Assembly: GCA_947650365.1 (NCBI GenBank) | Contig: OX393550.1 | Location: forward strand, 74,611,229-74,675,228 | DNA from: Chamaelirium japonicum | Lineage: Eukaryota > Streptophyta > Magnoliopsida > Liliales > Melanthiaceae | Direction: 5' to 3' | Length of the DNA stretch: 64,000 nucleotides | Part shown: one piece after another, positions 1-10,441 of the stretch | Numbering within the stretch: the stretch's first letter is position 1 | Layout of the letters: each line of letters starts with the position of its first letter | Notes under the pieces: model-generated | The model's database searches: none | What the model was told of the DNA's origin: nothing | The model's input: the letters and a program-made list of their open reading frames with translations, nothing else | Made by a program: the position numbers and the translations under genes

Positions 1-78
1 TAGGCCGTCCAAATGTGATCGACTTTTATCAGTAGTTCATTTTTGTCGTCATTTTGATCAACACATTTGGACGGCCTA
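1..78. repeat. Perfect 17-bp inverted repeat at the window edge
   Basis: Positions 1-17 and 62-78 are exact reverse complements (arms begin TAGGCCGTCC), separated by 44 bases. This looks like a hairpin or the end of a foldback element, but the left side is cut by the window, so no target duplication can be tested. Confidence 0.6.
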
Positions 79-217
79 CAAGTCTTGGATCGAGCTGAAA
101 TTTTTTGTGTGTGCTATCCAAGGGTGGGTGATCAATCCCCCAAAAAAAAAAACCAAAAATGACCCGGAAGGGGATGCCGCATGTTAAGGCCGCACGTTAC
201 CAGCCGCAATGTATCAC

Positions 218-220
<3 letters not shown>

Positions 221-279
<59 letters not shown>
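221..279. repeat. (TA)n microsatellite
   Basis: About 30 uninterrupted TA dinucleotides. The short open frame running through it (159-389) is a by-product of the repeat. Confidence 0.95.
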
Positions 280-281
<2 letters not shown>

Positions 282-685
282 CTTTTTTTATTCTGCTCAT
301 CCTCTCTTTCTTTCTCACTCCCTCTCTCCTCTCTTTCTAAATACCCTAACGTAAAGATTTATACATCTAAGATAACACTAAGTCACTAACTATTAAACCA
401 GTTTGCCAAATATTCATAACCAACTTGCAGTGCCATGATCAAATCCGTCTGTTTAACCTAGTTCTCTCTCCAATGTAAGGTAAGGAGCATTGCTATTCAT
501 ATGGAACATCTCCCCTGAATGTTAAAACAGAATGTGGTGTCATCCAACCACAGCGTTCATTCAGGGTAAATTACTCCATGTCATTTATCTCTCTCAATAA
601 ATAAATAAATAACAAGCACACCAACAAACCTATTATACTCCTAAGTCGGTTGCCAACTTTTCATTGCTAACTCATTCATGGTTAC

Positions 686-750
<65 letters not shown>

Positions 751-2226
751 AAGTACCTATGAAGAAAAAACCTATACTGCCAACACGAGGAATTAGAAAC
801 GATAGAAGCAAAGGAACCAGGTTATAATGACAATAAAACTATAAGCCAAGCATTCAATCTCAGAACGTATTTTTTAAAACCCATTATATACAGTACTTTA
901 AAACCAAGATCTTTCATTTCTCATCCCCTCTTGCTTCTCTTTCTTTAGTTCCATATTTCTTTTTTGCCCAAAACATGAAAAGGCTTACAATACCAGAGAT
1001 GCACTGAATGCCAAGATCACAGCCATCGGTCCATTGGCCCTCCCTCTCGGAACAACCTATTGTATGTCCTCATTTTGAGGCTCATCAACCCGAAGAGAAG
1101 GCAGTTGCTGCTATTGACGAAGTGGGTAGAGCCGTCGAAGGTGTCGTTGCTCGTTCAGTAACAAGTCGTCGTTGTCGCTGTGGTACAAACCGAACTACAT
1201 GGAGGCGAGGGGAGGATGAGGAAGGGGAACATGGTGTGGCAGATCGGGCTGTGTAGCGGCTTCAAGTGCAACAATGTCGTTTGGATGTGTTGTCGAATGG
1301 TGAGGACGCCCGATGACGGCGGGGCGTGGTCCGACTATATCCATCATATAGGAAGCATGGGTTTAGCTACAATGGAGATCGAAGACAAGCTACCACATGA
1401 GAAGTGTGTTCGTGAAATCCAAAAATCTTGCATGACTTAATCTTACCTACGTGTTCATATAAATTGTACTTCAGTTGATTTGGTACAGTTTTTTCTGTTT
1501 TTTTTCTTCCTTTTTTTCCTTTCTCCTATGTTTATCTTTTTCTTCTAAAAATCTTAAGGCATATTCTTTTGAGCACCATGAGTCTATGAAATTTGGCTTG
1601 CATTTTTCATACAGGCACACAAAGATAACTTTTATTCCATCGCCGAACTCTTAAATCATGAACTCGCTCTCCCTTGACCGAGGTAATGATAGTAGTTGTA
1701 TAGCTTTTGTAATGTTTAAATTTAGGGTTGCCTTTATTTAAATTTGGGTGCGTAGACAAATACTTTATGTTTTATGTTTTGAGGCTTGGTTCATAATCAT
1801 AGATCATTTTGCTTGGTTGCAATTATATATGTTTGGGGATTAAAGGAAGGCTTCATTGTTGGTGGATCTTTACTATTGGAGGAACCCGTGTATTTTTCAA
1901 TTCTTTTTCCTTCTTTGTATCCTTTTGGTTTAGATCAAGATAAAAACGGACGATATAACATGATGTCCTCTTTTTCTCTCTCTGTCTTGTGCATCGTCAG
2001 GTTTGAGGATCATGCATTTTAGTGTTCAATAACCGATTTGTACTGAAATTTTTTATTTATTCTAAGATCAGGTTCATGTATGTAATGAAGTTTTTACCTT
2101 ACCATGTCAATAGTTTATGCCAACATGCAATACTGCTTATTAATGTTCATGGATAGTGGTTCTGAGATCATGTTCAAGGGTGTTTATTATGAGATCATAT
2201 TAATCTACTTTTCGATTATTATCAGT
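280..2226. other. Intergenic DNA without a supportable gene
   Basis: AT-rich sequence with scattered short open frames. A more GC-rich patch at about 1000-1440 has overlapping short frames on the plus strand (82 and 86 codons). They show no recognisable domain, splice consistency or codon pattern, so I call no gene. It contains the (CT)n tract listed separately. The missing 3' exons of the minus-strand gene at 3135-4730 could lie here or beyond the left edge; I could not find them. Confidence 0.5.
688..749. repeat. (CT)n microsatellite
   Basis: About 31 CT dinucleotides without interruption. Confidence 0.95.
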
Positions 2227-2685
2227 CACTGTTTTAAAAAGCGGTTCAGGCTCTCGCCTAGACATTTTGGACCTTCGACCGTATCGCCTAAGTTGAGACC
2301 CGCTTTTCTCAATGTCCATAAAAGAAAGGGCGTCGATGTTACCGTCTAAGGTAGTCATTCGTAAGTTTACACTCTCCCATTTGTCTCCTTCATTTTTTTC
2401 ATTTTAATCTTCTTCTTTTTTTCTTTTTTAACTAGTATACTAGTGTGTAATGAAACCCTTGACCCATTGTGACCACCTAAAAGAATAACGTTAGCGACAC
2501 CCTTGGCCCATTATGAACTCCTGGAAGAAGAATGACACTATAAAGATAATAGTTATACAAATTCTAAGTAAAGTATTTTATAAAATTTTGGGCGCCTCAA
2601 TCTTTGAGCACCGCTTAGACATCCGCCTTTCCGCCTTGGAACTCCCCTACCGTCTTAGGTCCACCTATCACTTTTTAAAACATTG
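2227..2685. mobile_element. hAT-type MITE (459 bp) with 8-bp target duplication
   Basis: The ends are 17-bp imperfect terminal inverted repeats: CACTGTTTTAAAAAGCG on the left and, read from the right, CAATGTTTTAAAAAGTG. The flanking octamers are TTATCAGT (2219-2226) and TTAGCAGT (2686-2693), matching at 7 of 8 positions. An 8-bp target duplication with CA..TG-type ends is the hAT superfamily pattern. There is no open frame of note inside, so it is non-autonomous. The mismatch in the duplication indicates an old insertion. Confidence 0.75.
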
Positions 2686-3134
2686 TTAGCAGTAAGTTCA
2701 TCAATTATAAGAGTAAAAAGGTATGAACTTAGTGATAACACTTGGTGAAGTCTCACCGTGACTGGAAGTCATATGTCTCACCACAACTGCTTCTCAGGAT
2801 AGTAATAGCTCATTCATACGTGCAAGGTATAGAGGACACGTATGAAGGAAAAACATTCTACAGTAGCACAGATATTATGATATATCTAAGTGGATTCCCA
2901 CCAATTTGCCATAAAGATGTGTTATTATACTAACAAAAAAGATAAATGGATCTCAACAAAGCATTAGCCAATCATTCAATAGCAATCCTGCTCAAGAAGA
3001 TAACTCCCATGTTTCAACTTAGATCGCTCAAAATCAAGTAACAAGTAATACAGAAAGGAGATGAATCATTTTACAAAACTAAAAGACATGATGAAAAGAT
3101 TGCATTAGTAAATAAATACAAGAAGATTTCTGAC
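2686..3134. other. Intron or downstream DNA of the minus-strand gene; nothing else seen
   Basis: AT-rich sequence downstream (minus strand) of the last recognised exon, whose splice donor is at 3134-3133. It is presumably intron. I found no exon here that continues the reading frame with a recognisable motif. Confidence 0.4.
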
Positions 3135-4730
3135 CTTTCCCTTTCAGCGGTTTCATCTGATTGTTCAGCAGGTTGCGAGCGAGGCTTCAAATTCAATCTC
3201 GGGCGCTCAACCGCCCGACTCCCAGTATCAGACCCGGCTGAGGCTGGCTTTGGCATATTCATACTATCATGCATTTCATGGCCTATATCAATATGCACAG
3301 AGTGCACCAGCTCCTCATAACCCTGCATGTTCAACCCAAAACAAAGTACCAATTACCATCATATCACAGTTCAAGTGATTTCTTGAAGATGAGCATCCTC
3401 AAAAGACCAGGCCAAATGATGAAACAAGAAAGTAAAACTGTTGAAAGGTTGAGCAATGGATCACTTTGATTTGGATTGTATCCAATACAGAAGGGTGTGG
3501 CACCTGCTTTTCATCCAAAACCAGAGTCTCCGAGGACTCCACCGGCCTTGTCCTTGGGAGAAGTTTCAGCTTTGGGCGGTCCAATATGTCCACCATTCCT
3601 TGTTGATGCAACTGAGGCCCACCGGATCTGTTGTCACTGGACGTTGGCCGACTCCCATCACGATAAAAACCAGCTACATTCCTCTCCTTTGCATCTTGAT
3701 ACATCGGAGATCTCACCCTCTCATGGTCACGAGCACCGTCCAAGTAAAAACCCGCTGAATTCCTCTCCTTTGGTTCCGGGTATACAGGAGATCTCGCCGT
3801 CTCATGGCCACGAGCCTCTTGATAAAAGACCGATGAATTTCTCTCCTTGGCCTCTGGGTAAGCCAGGGATCTCACCTTCTCAGCATCATGAGCCCCATCA
3901 AGATAAAACCCCGCTGAATTCCTGTCCCTGGTTTCAGGGTATGCCAAAGACCTTGCTTTCTCCCTCTGGTAGTCATGATCCCCATCATCGCCGATCCGAA
4001 CACTCTCGCCAAACCTCTGATCCAGCCCTTCCATCCCATGGAATCTAACCACTTCCACATCTGGTGGCGGCTTCGAGTGCCATCTGCCCGACGTGACCAC
4101 CTCGATAGCACTGGCTTGTGCGAATCTCGAGGCGGCTGCCGGCCCCGACCACACCGTGGTGGAAAGTGCCGCCGCCGCCGCCTGGGGAGGGGCACTGCCG
4201 GCCTCCTTTCTTGAGCCCCACGCATTGGGGGCGGAGCCCACGTTTCCGGAGGGAGGGTGGAATGCGGGGATGGAGGCAGCGGGGGGATGGTGAGCCACCG
4301 GACGCTTCGTGGCCGCAGCGGCGGCGGGAGGGCTGCGGACGGGATCGGCGATGGGGCGGCGGGGGGCGGACGCGGCGTCGAACGGCTTGCGCTCGTCCTC
4401 GTCAAAGTGGCGGCCGATGTTGGCGGCGTGGGAGAGGAAGGAGGGGCCCCGCTCGTCGAGGCCACGGGAGCCTCCCCCCCCGGCGGATCCGGGGCGGGGG
4501 CGGTGGAGGTCGGGCCTCCCGGCGGGGCCCCAAGGGCCGGGGGCCGGGCGGTCGTAGCCAGGGCGATCTGGCGGTCTCACGGTGCTGCACAAAGAGAAGA
4601 AACAAAGGAAAAAGGGATTAGGGATTAGGGTTAGAGACTCGAAATCAAGGGCACGGTTGGGTATTCTGGGAAGAGAATTACACGCCAGGGGCGGAGGGGA
4701 GGGGGAGATCGGACGGGATGGATCCGCCAT
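3135..4730 (-). CDS. Probable eIF4B-like (translation initiation factor-related) protein, 3'-incomplete, three exons seen
   Basis: Three exons join in frame on the minus strand: 4730-4684 (ATG, donor GTGTAA), 4584-3504 (acceptor GTGCAG, donor CAG|GTG) and 3322-3135 (acceptor ATGCAG, donor AAG|GTCAGA). All phases agree, giving at least 438 residues. The start MADPSRP is preceded by a GA-rich leader. The protein is Pro/Gly/Ala-rich and disordered. Its middle holds about five copies of a roughly 28-residue unit with the core KERNSAGFYLDGA and RSPxYPE. Near the end come the paired basic motifs RPKLKLLPR and, in exon 3, RPRLNLKPR, which resemble those of plant eIF4B-related glycine-rich proteins. 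The family name rests on these motifs only. Exon 3 ends mid-codon, so further exons must exist; none was recognised between 3134 and the window edge. A cytosolic RNA-binding role in translation initiation is inferred. Confidence 0.55.
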
Positions 4731-4779
4731 GGAAGTCTTTCAGCGTCATCGTCGATCCGCTGAAAGATTTCTTCTTCGA

Positions 4780-4781
<2 letters not shown>

Positions 4782-4828
<47 letters not shown>
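4782..4828. repeat. (CT)n microsatellite in the 5' leader of the minus-strand gene
   Basis: About 23 CT units, read as (GA)n on the coding strand, roughly 50 bases upstream of the ATG at 4730. GA/CT-rich leaders are common in plant genes. Confidence 0.9.
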
Positions 4829-4829
<1 letters not shown>

Positions 4830-5459
4830 AAATCAGTGTCTCTCTTCTTTCCCCTTGTTGGATGAGGGAGGGAGAGAGAGGACGAGAAGAAGAGAGAGTT
4901 CTTTGAGCCCTGGAATGGCGAGAGATGCCTTCTGAGACGAAAAAAAAGGGGAGAATTCCATTTAGGGGTTTTTTTAATGTTAACCCCTATTAATTTAGTT
5001 AATTAAAACATACCCCCTGTGGCCTTACCTTTTTAGTCTAACCCCTTGGTGATCGTAAATCCACATGGCCTTTGGGTGGGGGGGGGGGGGGGGGGGGGGG
5101 GTTGGTCCATTTCAAAGACTAGTAAGAAACCCGGGCAATGCCCGAATGTGCTTGATGCATGCCATTTGACAAAGACGACATCGCAACTGTTCGAAGAAGT
5201 GTAAAATCTGAAGTGAGTGTAATTCACTTGTTAGAGAGAGAGAGAGAGATTAACATCAAATGACCATTAAATGCATTTGAATGAAAATTTATCATCTTTA
5301 TGGTAGGTTTTTAAATGGATTTAAAAGATAGTCACGTTCACACACGGAAGAAGAATTTTAGTTCTTTAAAAGACGTCCACGTGTCACAACACGGAAGAGA
5401 GGCTTTCATTTTAGTATATATATATATAGATATATAGATATGTTTGCCATTTCATACTT
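4830..5459. other. Upstream region of the minus-strand gene
   Basis: Contains GA-rich leader-like sequence to about 4920, then AT-rich DNA, the G24 tract (5078-5101) and a short GA run near 5234. No gene seen. The promoter of the minus-strand gene should lie in the first few hundred bases, but I cannot point to a convincing TATA box. Confidence 0.4.
5078..5101. repeat. Homopolymer of 24 G
   Basis: An uninterrupted run of 24 guanines on the plus strand, about 350 bp upstream of the gene start at 4730. Such runs can form quadruplexes and are prone to length errors in sequencing. Confidence 0.9.
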
Positions 5460-5930
5460 GGGCTTTTTTTCAAAATATTATTTTAAAAAAATATTTAGTT
5501 AAGTAGCTGTTGACCAAAAGTATTTACCATTCTAGCGCTCTGACTACCACGTGATAGGTCAACATTGTAAAGTGTGCCTTTTTTTTTTTTTTTCTTAGCC
5601 AAGGTAAAATCGGTATCCAGGTTAACGGGTTTAAACCCGGTATTCTGGATACCGGGTTTAACTGGAGCCCCCTTATAGAATGTTCTTACACTTAGCCGTT
5701 TTCTTGTTGGATTTCGGGTAAACCCGGTATCTACAATGCTGGGTTTAAACTCGGTAACCCAACTACCGACTTTACCTTGGTTCAGAATAAAATAAAATAA
5801 AAAATTTCGACGCACTTTACGGCGCTGACCTGCCACATGACGATCAGGACGCTAGAATGACAAATACTTTTGGTCAACAGCTATTTAGCTAAATATTTTA
5901 TTTTTTAATAATATTTTGAAAAAAAAACCC
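5460..5930. mobile_element. Mutator-type MITE (471 bp) with perfect 9-bp target duplication
   Basis: The identical nonamer TTCATACTT flanks it at 5451-5459 and 5931-5939. The ends are long imperfect terminal inverted repeats of roughly 80 bp: the left begins GGGCTTTTTTTCAAAATATT and the right, reverse-complemented, begins GGGTTTTTTTTCAAAATATT. They stay alignable through a shared TGTTGACCAAAAGTATTT block to a CATTCTAGCG block. A second inverted pair lies inside (AGCCAAGGTAAAATCGGTA against its complement near 5770-5785). Long TIRs and a 9-bp duplication are the MULE signature. It encodes nothing. Confidence 0.9.
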
Positions 5931-5939
5931 TTCATACTT

Positions 5940-6461
5940 TTATCATGATGAAATGACCAAAGGCCCTCGAGATGGACCAATGAGAGAAAGCGGGATGCTC
6001 CAACCTCTTTAAGGAGGTTGGAACAAAATCATTCTGGGGGGTTGGGTTAAAACTCAAAAATTAAGATCATAGGGGTAGGGATGGCAACGGTGCAGTGCAG
6101 TTTAAAATCAAAAACCTCGATAAACCACACCGCATGGTACAGTTTTGACTTGCCAAAATATAAAATTTTCAGGTGTGGTGAGGTTTCGGTTTTGACTAAA
6201 AAAATCATTCTTACTTGAAAATTTTATTAATATCCCAAAATCAAAATTTATAATTAGCCTCCATTTCCAACAAACTTCAACACATCCCTTTTTTTAATCA
6301 TACCCCATTCCAATCTCAAAAATACCCTTCCATTTTACACCCAATCTTAAAAACCCTATCTTGATCATACTCCATTCTTTTCCGATGTTGAAGCCCAATG
6401 AGTATAGAAACATGGGGAGGGCTATTTTGATTATCCACCATTTATTGATGGCATGATAACG

Positions 6462-6519
<58 letters not shown>

Positions 6520-7154
6520 TCCCTCTTCTTTCCCCATTGCTAAAGGGGTTAGATCTTTTATGGAGGAATCCGATCAGAAAAAGTGAGATCTTCGAGCTCT
6601 GTTGTTGTCTATGGAGAAATCCTATGGAGGGGGAGGGAGTAAGATATTTGAGCCATGTTGTCGATGTCACTGCCAATGACGCCACAGCCATGTCGTTGCC
6701 ATCACCCAATTCCTCTTCAATTGAAGTCGATGGCCAAAAGGTTTTGCTTTAGGTTTAGTTCCATGTGAAATATAAGATAAGGGTATAAATGATATTTGGG
6801 TTTATGATATTTTAAAATTTTTGAGTAAGCTATTATGAAACCAACGAGAAACGGGGCTAGCCAGATTTTGGGGGTAGGAAAAAAATTTCCTCGGTTTACC
6901 CGAAAGTCCTGTTGATTCATTGGCACATAATGACGTGTCATCATTACAACCGTCCTTTTCACCCTGCACGATCAGTGAATCGCACTCTGTCCGTGGCTGG
7001 CAAAGGGACGCTGTGATTGGATGCCATGTCATTGTGGATAAACAAATCCTTAAACTGATTGACGGGCCTGATGGCTTTGATTAGACGATGGGCTTACACT
7101 TACCTTGCTGAAGTTTACCCCAAATCACTTTAACCCCCTTATAATTAATAAACT
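5940..7154. other. Intergenic DNA with repeat remnants
   Basis: AT-rich. At about 6075-6200 there is a GGGATGGCAACGGTGC-type dispersed plant repeat fragment. A (GA)n tract is at 6464-6517. The short open frames spanning the GA tract on both strands are low-complexity. No gene called. Confidence 0.4.
6464..6517. repeat. (GA)n microsatellite
   Basis: About 27 GA units. Confidence 0.95.
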
Positions 7155-7440
7155 ACATTTTACCCCCCTTTAATTATGTTTTGATTAGCTAAAAATTAAT
7201 AAAAGAGGAAATTTAGTAGTTGACAAAAGAGAGTATTGTGCTAATATTTAAAACTATAGGGAGCAATTTGGAACAACAACATTTTACCCCTTCAATTCGG
7301 TTTTTTTTTTTTTTTGCAAGGATTCAATTCAGTTTTGATTAGATAAACATTAACAATAGAGGAAATTTAGTAGTTGACAAAATGGGGTATCATGCTAATG
7401 AGTATAGTGATGGATTTGGAGCAAAAACGTCTTTGGAGTG
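7155..7440 (+). repeat. Imperfect tandem duplication of about 150 bp
   Basis: Two diverged copies share, in order, CATTTTACCCC, TTTTGATTAG, AGAGGAAATTTAGTAGTTGA and a GCTAAT block. The first copy is about 7155-7270 and the second about 7279-7440. The second contains an extra T-rich stretch. Function unknown. Confidence 0.6.
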
Positions 7441-7496
7441 TAAGTAAAGTGTAATTTACCATTAAAAAAACAAACAAAAACTACAGGCCTCTTATG

Positions 7497-8000
7497 GAAT
7501 AATTAGGGCTGGCAATTCTAGATCCGACACGACCTGACACGGTAGACCCGACATGACCCGACACAAAGTTAGCAGGTCTGGGTCTGGTTAAATGGGTTCG
7601 GGTTGTAAACGGGTCGACATGATAGACCCGTTTAATAAATAGATCGGGTCCGGGTTTTGGGTCTGGAGACGGTAGACCCGAGAAGACCCGTTTAAAAATC
7701 AACGGGTCATGTCAGGTTGGGTCGGGTTGTGTCTACCCGCAATCCAATACTGTAGTATGTAGTACCAGCGGGTCTTATCGGGTCAGGCCGGGTCGAGTTG
7801 GATTGGGTCGGATCGGGTCAATAAAATAGACCCTTGTGGTAAACGGGTCTTATCGGGTCTACCCGTTTATAAGCGAGTCGGGTACGGATTTAGGGTCTAA
7901 ACATGATTAGTTAAACTGATCAAGTCCAGGTCTAGGGGTTTTCGACATGACCCAAAACTAGACACGAACCCGACACGACCCATTGGCAACCAAGCCATGA
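7497..8000. repeat. GACCCG-rich dispersed repeat, possibly a hAT-like MITE remnant
   Basis: About 500 bp made of degenerate GACCCG, CGGGTC, ACACGAC and GGGTCGGG words on both strands. It starts near AGGGCTGGCAAT and ends near ATTGGCAACCAAGCC, which could be decayed inverted ends. I recognise this as a widespread kind of plant repeat but see no clear target duplication, so the class stays uncertain. It encodes no plausible protein. Confidence 0.45.
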
Positions 8001-8540
8001 GGGACCCACCACTCACGCAATGGTGATTGGATAATTACTTTTGTGTGGAAGTTAAGCATTAATATTCTTCACTTAAAATATGCAACATATCACTTCTTTC
8101 ATTTTCTCATGCAATTAGTAAAGGTGTAGAAAGACACACAAATTACTCCAAAGAACATCAAAGGCAAAATATTAGATTCCATGTTTTATTGGCTAATCAT
8201 AGGTCTGTTTGTTGGAATATTTACATATGAAGTGGCTTTCTCAATTCTCAAATTTTTCAAAGACTGTGCTTATAAGCTGGGAGACATTTGTATCACTTCC
8301 AGTGACTCAAAAGATGGGTCGACTTTGTTTTTGTTTTTTTTTTTTTTTAGAACCATCGAGACAATTACATACTACACGAAGCCTGTAGAGAAGGGTTGGC
8401 TTTGTTGAGAATCAAAAACAGCTCCTGCGAATCTCGAGCCTCGGATCTATGTTTTCAATTGTTTAGACCTTCTGTTTTCACCAATGCCATGCATGTTCTT
8501 CAATGAAAAAAAGGGGAGATTATGAGACACTACAACTATG
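8001..8540. other. Flank left of the chromovirus; no gene seen
   Basis: AT-rich host DNA up to the target duplication CTATG (8536-8540). A 75-codon frame at 8181-8408 has no recognisable feature and contains a T-rich run. I do not call it. Confidence 0.4.
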
Positions 8541-8730
8541 TGATGGGGGCATCGAGCCTCGGCCCTGGCGAGTGCACCAGCGCAGGAGGCGACATCTGAG
8601 ATGTGGTTCTAGCCATGTTGGCTGTTTTATTTTCGGTTGGATCAAGTCCGTGCTTAGTGGACTGTTATTTTGTTAGAGTACTTTTAGTCCCACCTCGATT
8701 AGTGGGTTGCTTTGTCTGTCGTTGTAAGCC

Positions 8731-8740
8731 TATTTATAGG
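8731..8740 (+). promoter_or_regulatory. LTR TATA-like box
   Basis: TATTTATAGG in the 5' LTR; the same word is kept in the 3' LTR at about 15322-15331. It is followed about 30 bases later by ATGAATAAAA, so core promoter and poly(A) signal are close together, as in many LTRs. Confidence 0.5.
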
Positions 8741-8934
8741 CCTGTCATCTTTTCTTTCAATATGCAATGAATAAAAAAATTTATGTTTTCCTCCATATGT
8801 GTGTTGAGAGAAACCAGGGTGAGGTGTGTGAAACCCAAACCCAAACCCTAGGCGTGTGAAACCCTAGGTCCAGGCTAGTGTGTGAAACCCTAGCCCCTAA
8901 TTCCTTTTCTTCTCCCTAGCCCACCGCCCCCATC

Positions 8935-9001
<67 letters not shown>

Positions 9002-9086
9002 CCGCGCGCTCCCTCCCGCGACCCTCTCTCTCCCTCCCGTGACCCTCGACTCCAGCCCAACCGAACCCTTCCCCCTTCCCCTTGCC

Positions 9087-9147
<61 letters not shown>

Positions 9148-9601
9148 CCGCGCGCTCCCTCCCGCGACCCTCTCTCTCCCTCCCGTGACCCTCGACTCCA
9201 GCCCAACCGAACCCCCCCCCTCCCCTTGCTCTCCGACCGAACCCCCCTACCCTTGCCCGCATCCCGCCACAGGCCGCTGCCCTCTCCCTCCCCGCACGTC
9301 AGCCCCGACGCCCTCCCTCCTTCCCCACCCGGCCCGGCCCGATCCCACCCCCTCCCCTTCCCTTCCCCGCGACCCAACCGAACCCCCCCTGCCCCTTTGC
9401 CCGCCCGACCGAACCCCCTGCCCCTTGCCCGTGCCCCACCACCGGCCGCCTCCCTCCCTCTCCACACGGCAGCCCCGACCTTCTCCCTCCTCCCCCATCC
9501 GGCCCGGCCCGATACCCCATCCCCTCCCCTTCCTTTCCCCGTGACCCAACCCGAACCCCACCTCCCCACCCCAGCAGGGCCCATCCCCTCGGCATGAATG
9601 C

Positions 9602-9928
9602 ATGGCTGATCTAGATGTTGATCACGGCTTGATCGACGACAAAGACGGATTCCTCGACATCCGTTCCCTATTCCTCGACTTCCAGTTCATCACCGGCGAG
9701 AACGTGAAGGAGTACGTGGAGCGCATCACCTATCTCGTCGCCCAGGATGCAGAAGCTCGACTGGGGATCTCGGAGAACCATCAACGGTGGCATCCCGGCA
9801 CGCCCGTACACCCCAACGTGTTGGCACTCCGGGCCCTCGCTCAAGCCCCGGCCCAAACCGAGGATCCCGCATTGACATCGACCCCGCCACCAATTGAGAT
9901 CCCTGTGGTTTCGCACAACCCTCAGTAG
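9602..9928 (+). CDS. 108-residue ORF inside the chromovirus 5' LTR, unknown function
   Basis: Opens MADLDVDHGLIDD and ends at a TAG directly followed by GTGAGT, a textbook splice donor. An ORF of the same length sits in the 3' LTR (16001-16327), with many amino-acid differences but no stop or indel. I do not recognise the protein. It is acidic at the start and Pro/Ala-rich at the end, with no membrane segment. The CT-rich, GC-rich DNA before it looks like a host gene leader, so a captured 5' gene fragment is one explanation. The many replacement differences between the copies do not speak for strong selection. Confidence 0.35.
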   Translation: MADLDVDHGLIDDKDGFLDIRSLFLDFQFITGENVKEYVERITYLVAQDAEARLGISENHQRWHPGTPVHPNVLALRALAQAPAQTEDPALTSTPPPIEIPVVSHNPQ

Positions 9929-10285
9929 GTGAGTTTTCTCCTCCCCGGTCAATATTCGAGGGTAGCCCCGGTAATCATACCTCCTAGGTTTTATCTATGA
10001 AAGCTGTTGTTTCCCCCATGAACTGCGAGATGTGTGATACTGTTTAGCCCTGTTTGTTACTAATCCTAATATTGCACGTGGAACCCTGTTGATAACCAAG
10101 CATCTGTTATTTAATTATTTAAGGGTTGGAATAACTGTTTGTGTGCCTATTCGGCTTTGTTAAAACCAGTAGCCACATTACCTGTTTAAATTAATTTCCC
10201 GTTTCGACTCGGAGCAAATTGGCGACCCTGTCGCTGCTCAACGAATATTGAACTCCCTGTTAACACACACTGTTCCACATCATTT

Positions 10286-10297
10286 TGGTATCAGAGC
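10286..10297 (+). promoter_or_regulatory. Primer-binding site, initiator-Met tRNA type
   Basis: TGGTATCAGAGC lies three bases after the LTR end. This is the common plant retrotransposon primer site complementary to the 3' end of tRNA-iMet. Confidence 0.93.
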
Positions 10298-10371
10298 ATG
10301 GTCATAGCTAGATCATTCACATTCAACACTTGATCCTGCATCTTGCATTCATTTTAGTTCTTGTGCATTAA

Positions 10372-10414
<43 letters not shown>

Positions 10415-10441
10415 CATTATTAGCATCATCTTGTGTGTTGC

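Larger units (their letters stand above)
8541..10282 (+). repeat. Chromovirus 5' LTR (1742 bp)
   Basis: Begins TGATGGGGGC and ends CATCA. It is 191 bp longer than the 3' LTR, mostly through a tandem duplication of a (CT)n plus CGCCCGCGCGCTCC segment (about 8930-9080 and 9085-9215). A TATA-like TATTTATAGG is at 8731-8740 and an AATAAA-type signal follows near 8768. The GC-rich middle resembles a plant gene leader more than an ordinary LTR. Confidence 0.93.

Noticed and set aside
1008..1440. Two overlapping plus-strand ORFs in a GC-richer patch
   Set aside because: No domain, no splice support, and each frame is short; kept only as an unexplained GC patch.
3456..4628. Plus-strand ORFs opposite the eIF4B-like gene
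   Set aside because: They are shadows of the GC-rich minus-strand exon; only the minus strand has consistent splice sites and repeat motifs.
8897..9603. Long Arg/Gly/Pro-rich ORFs on both strands in the chromovirus LTRs
   Set aside because: They follow from CT- and GC-rich low-complexity DNA open in several frames at once.
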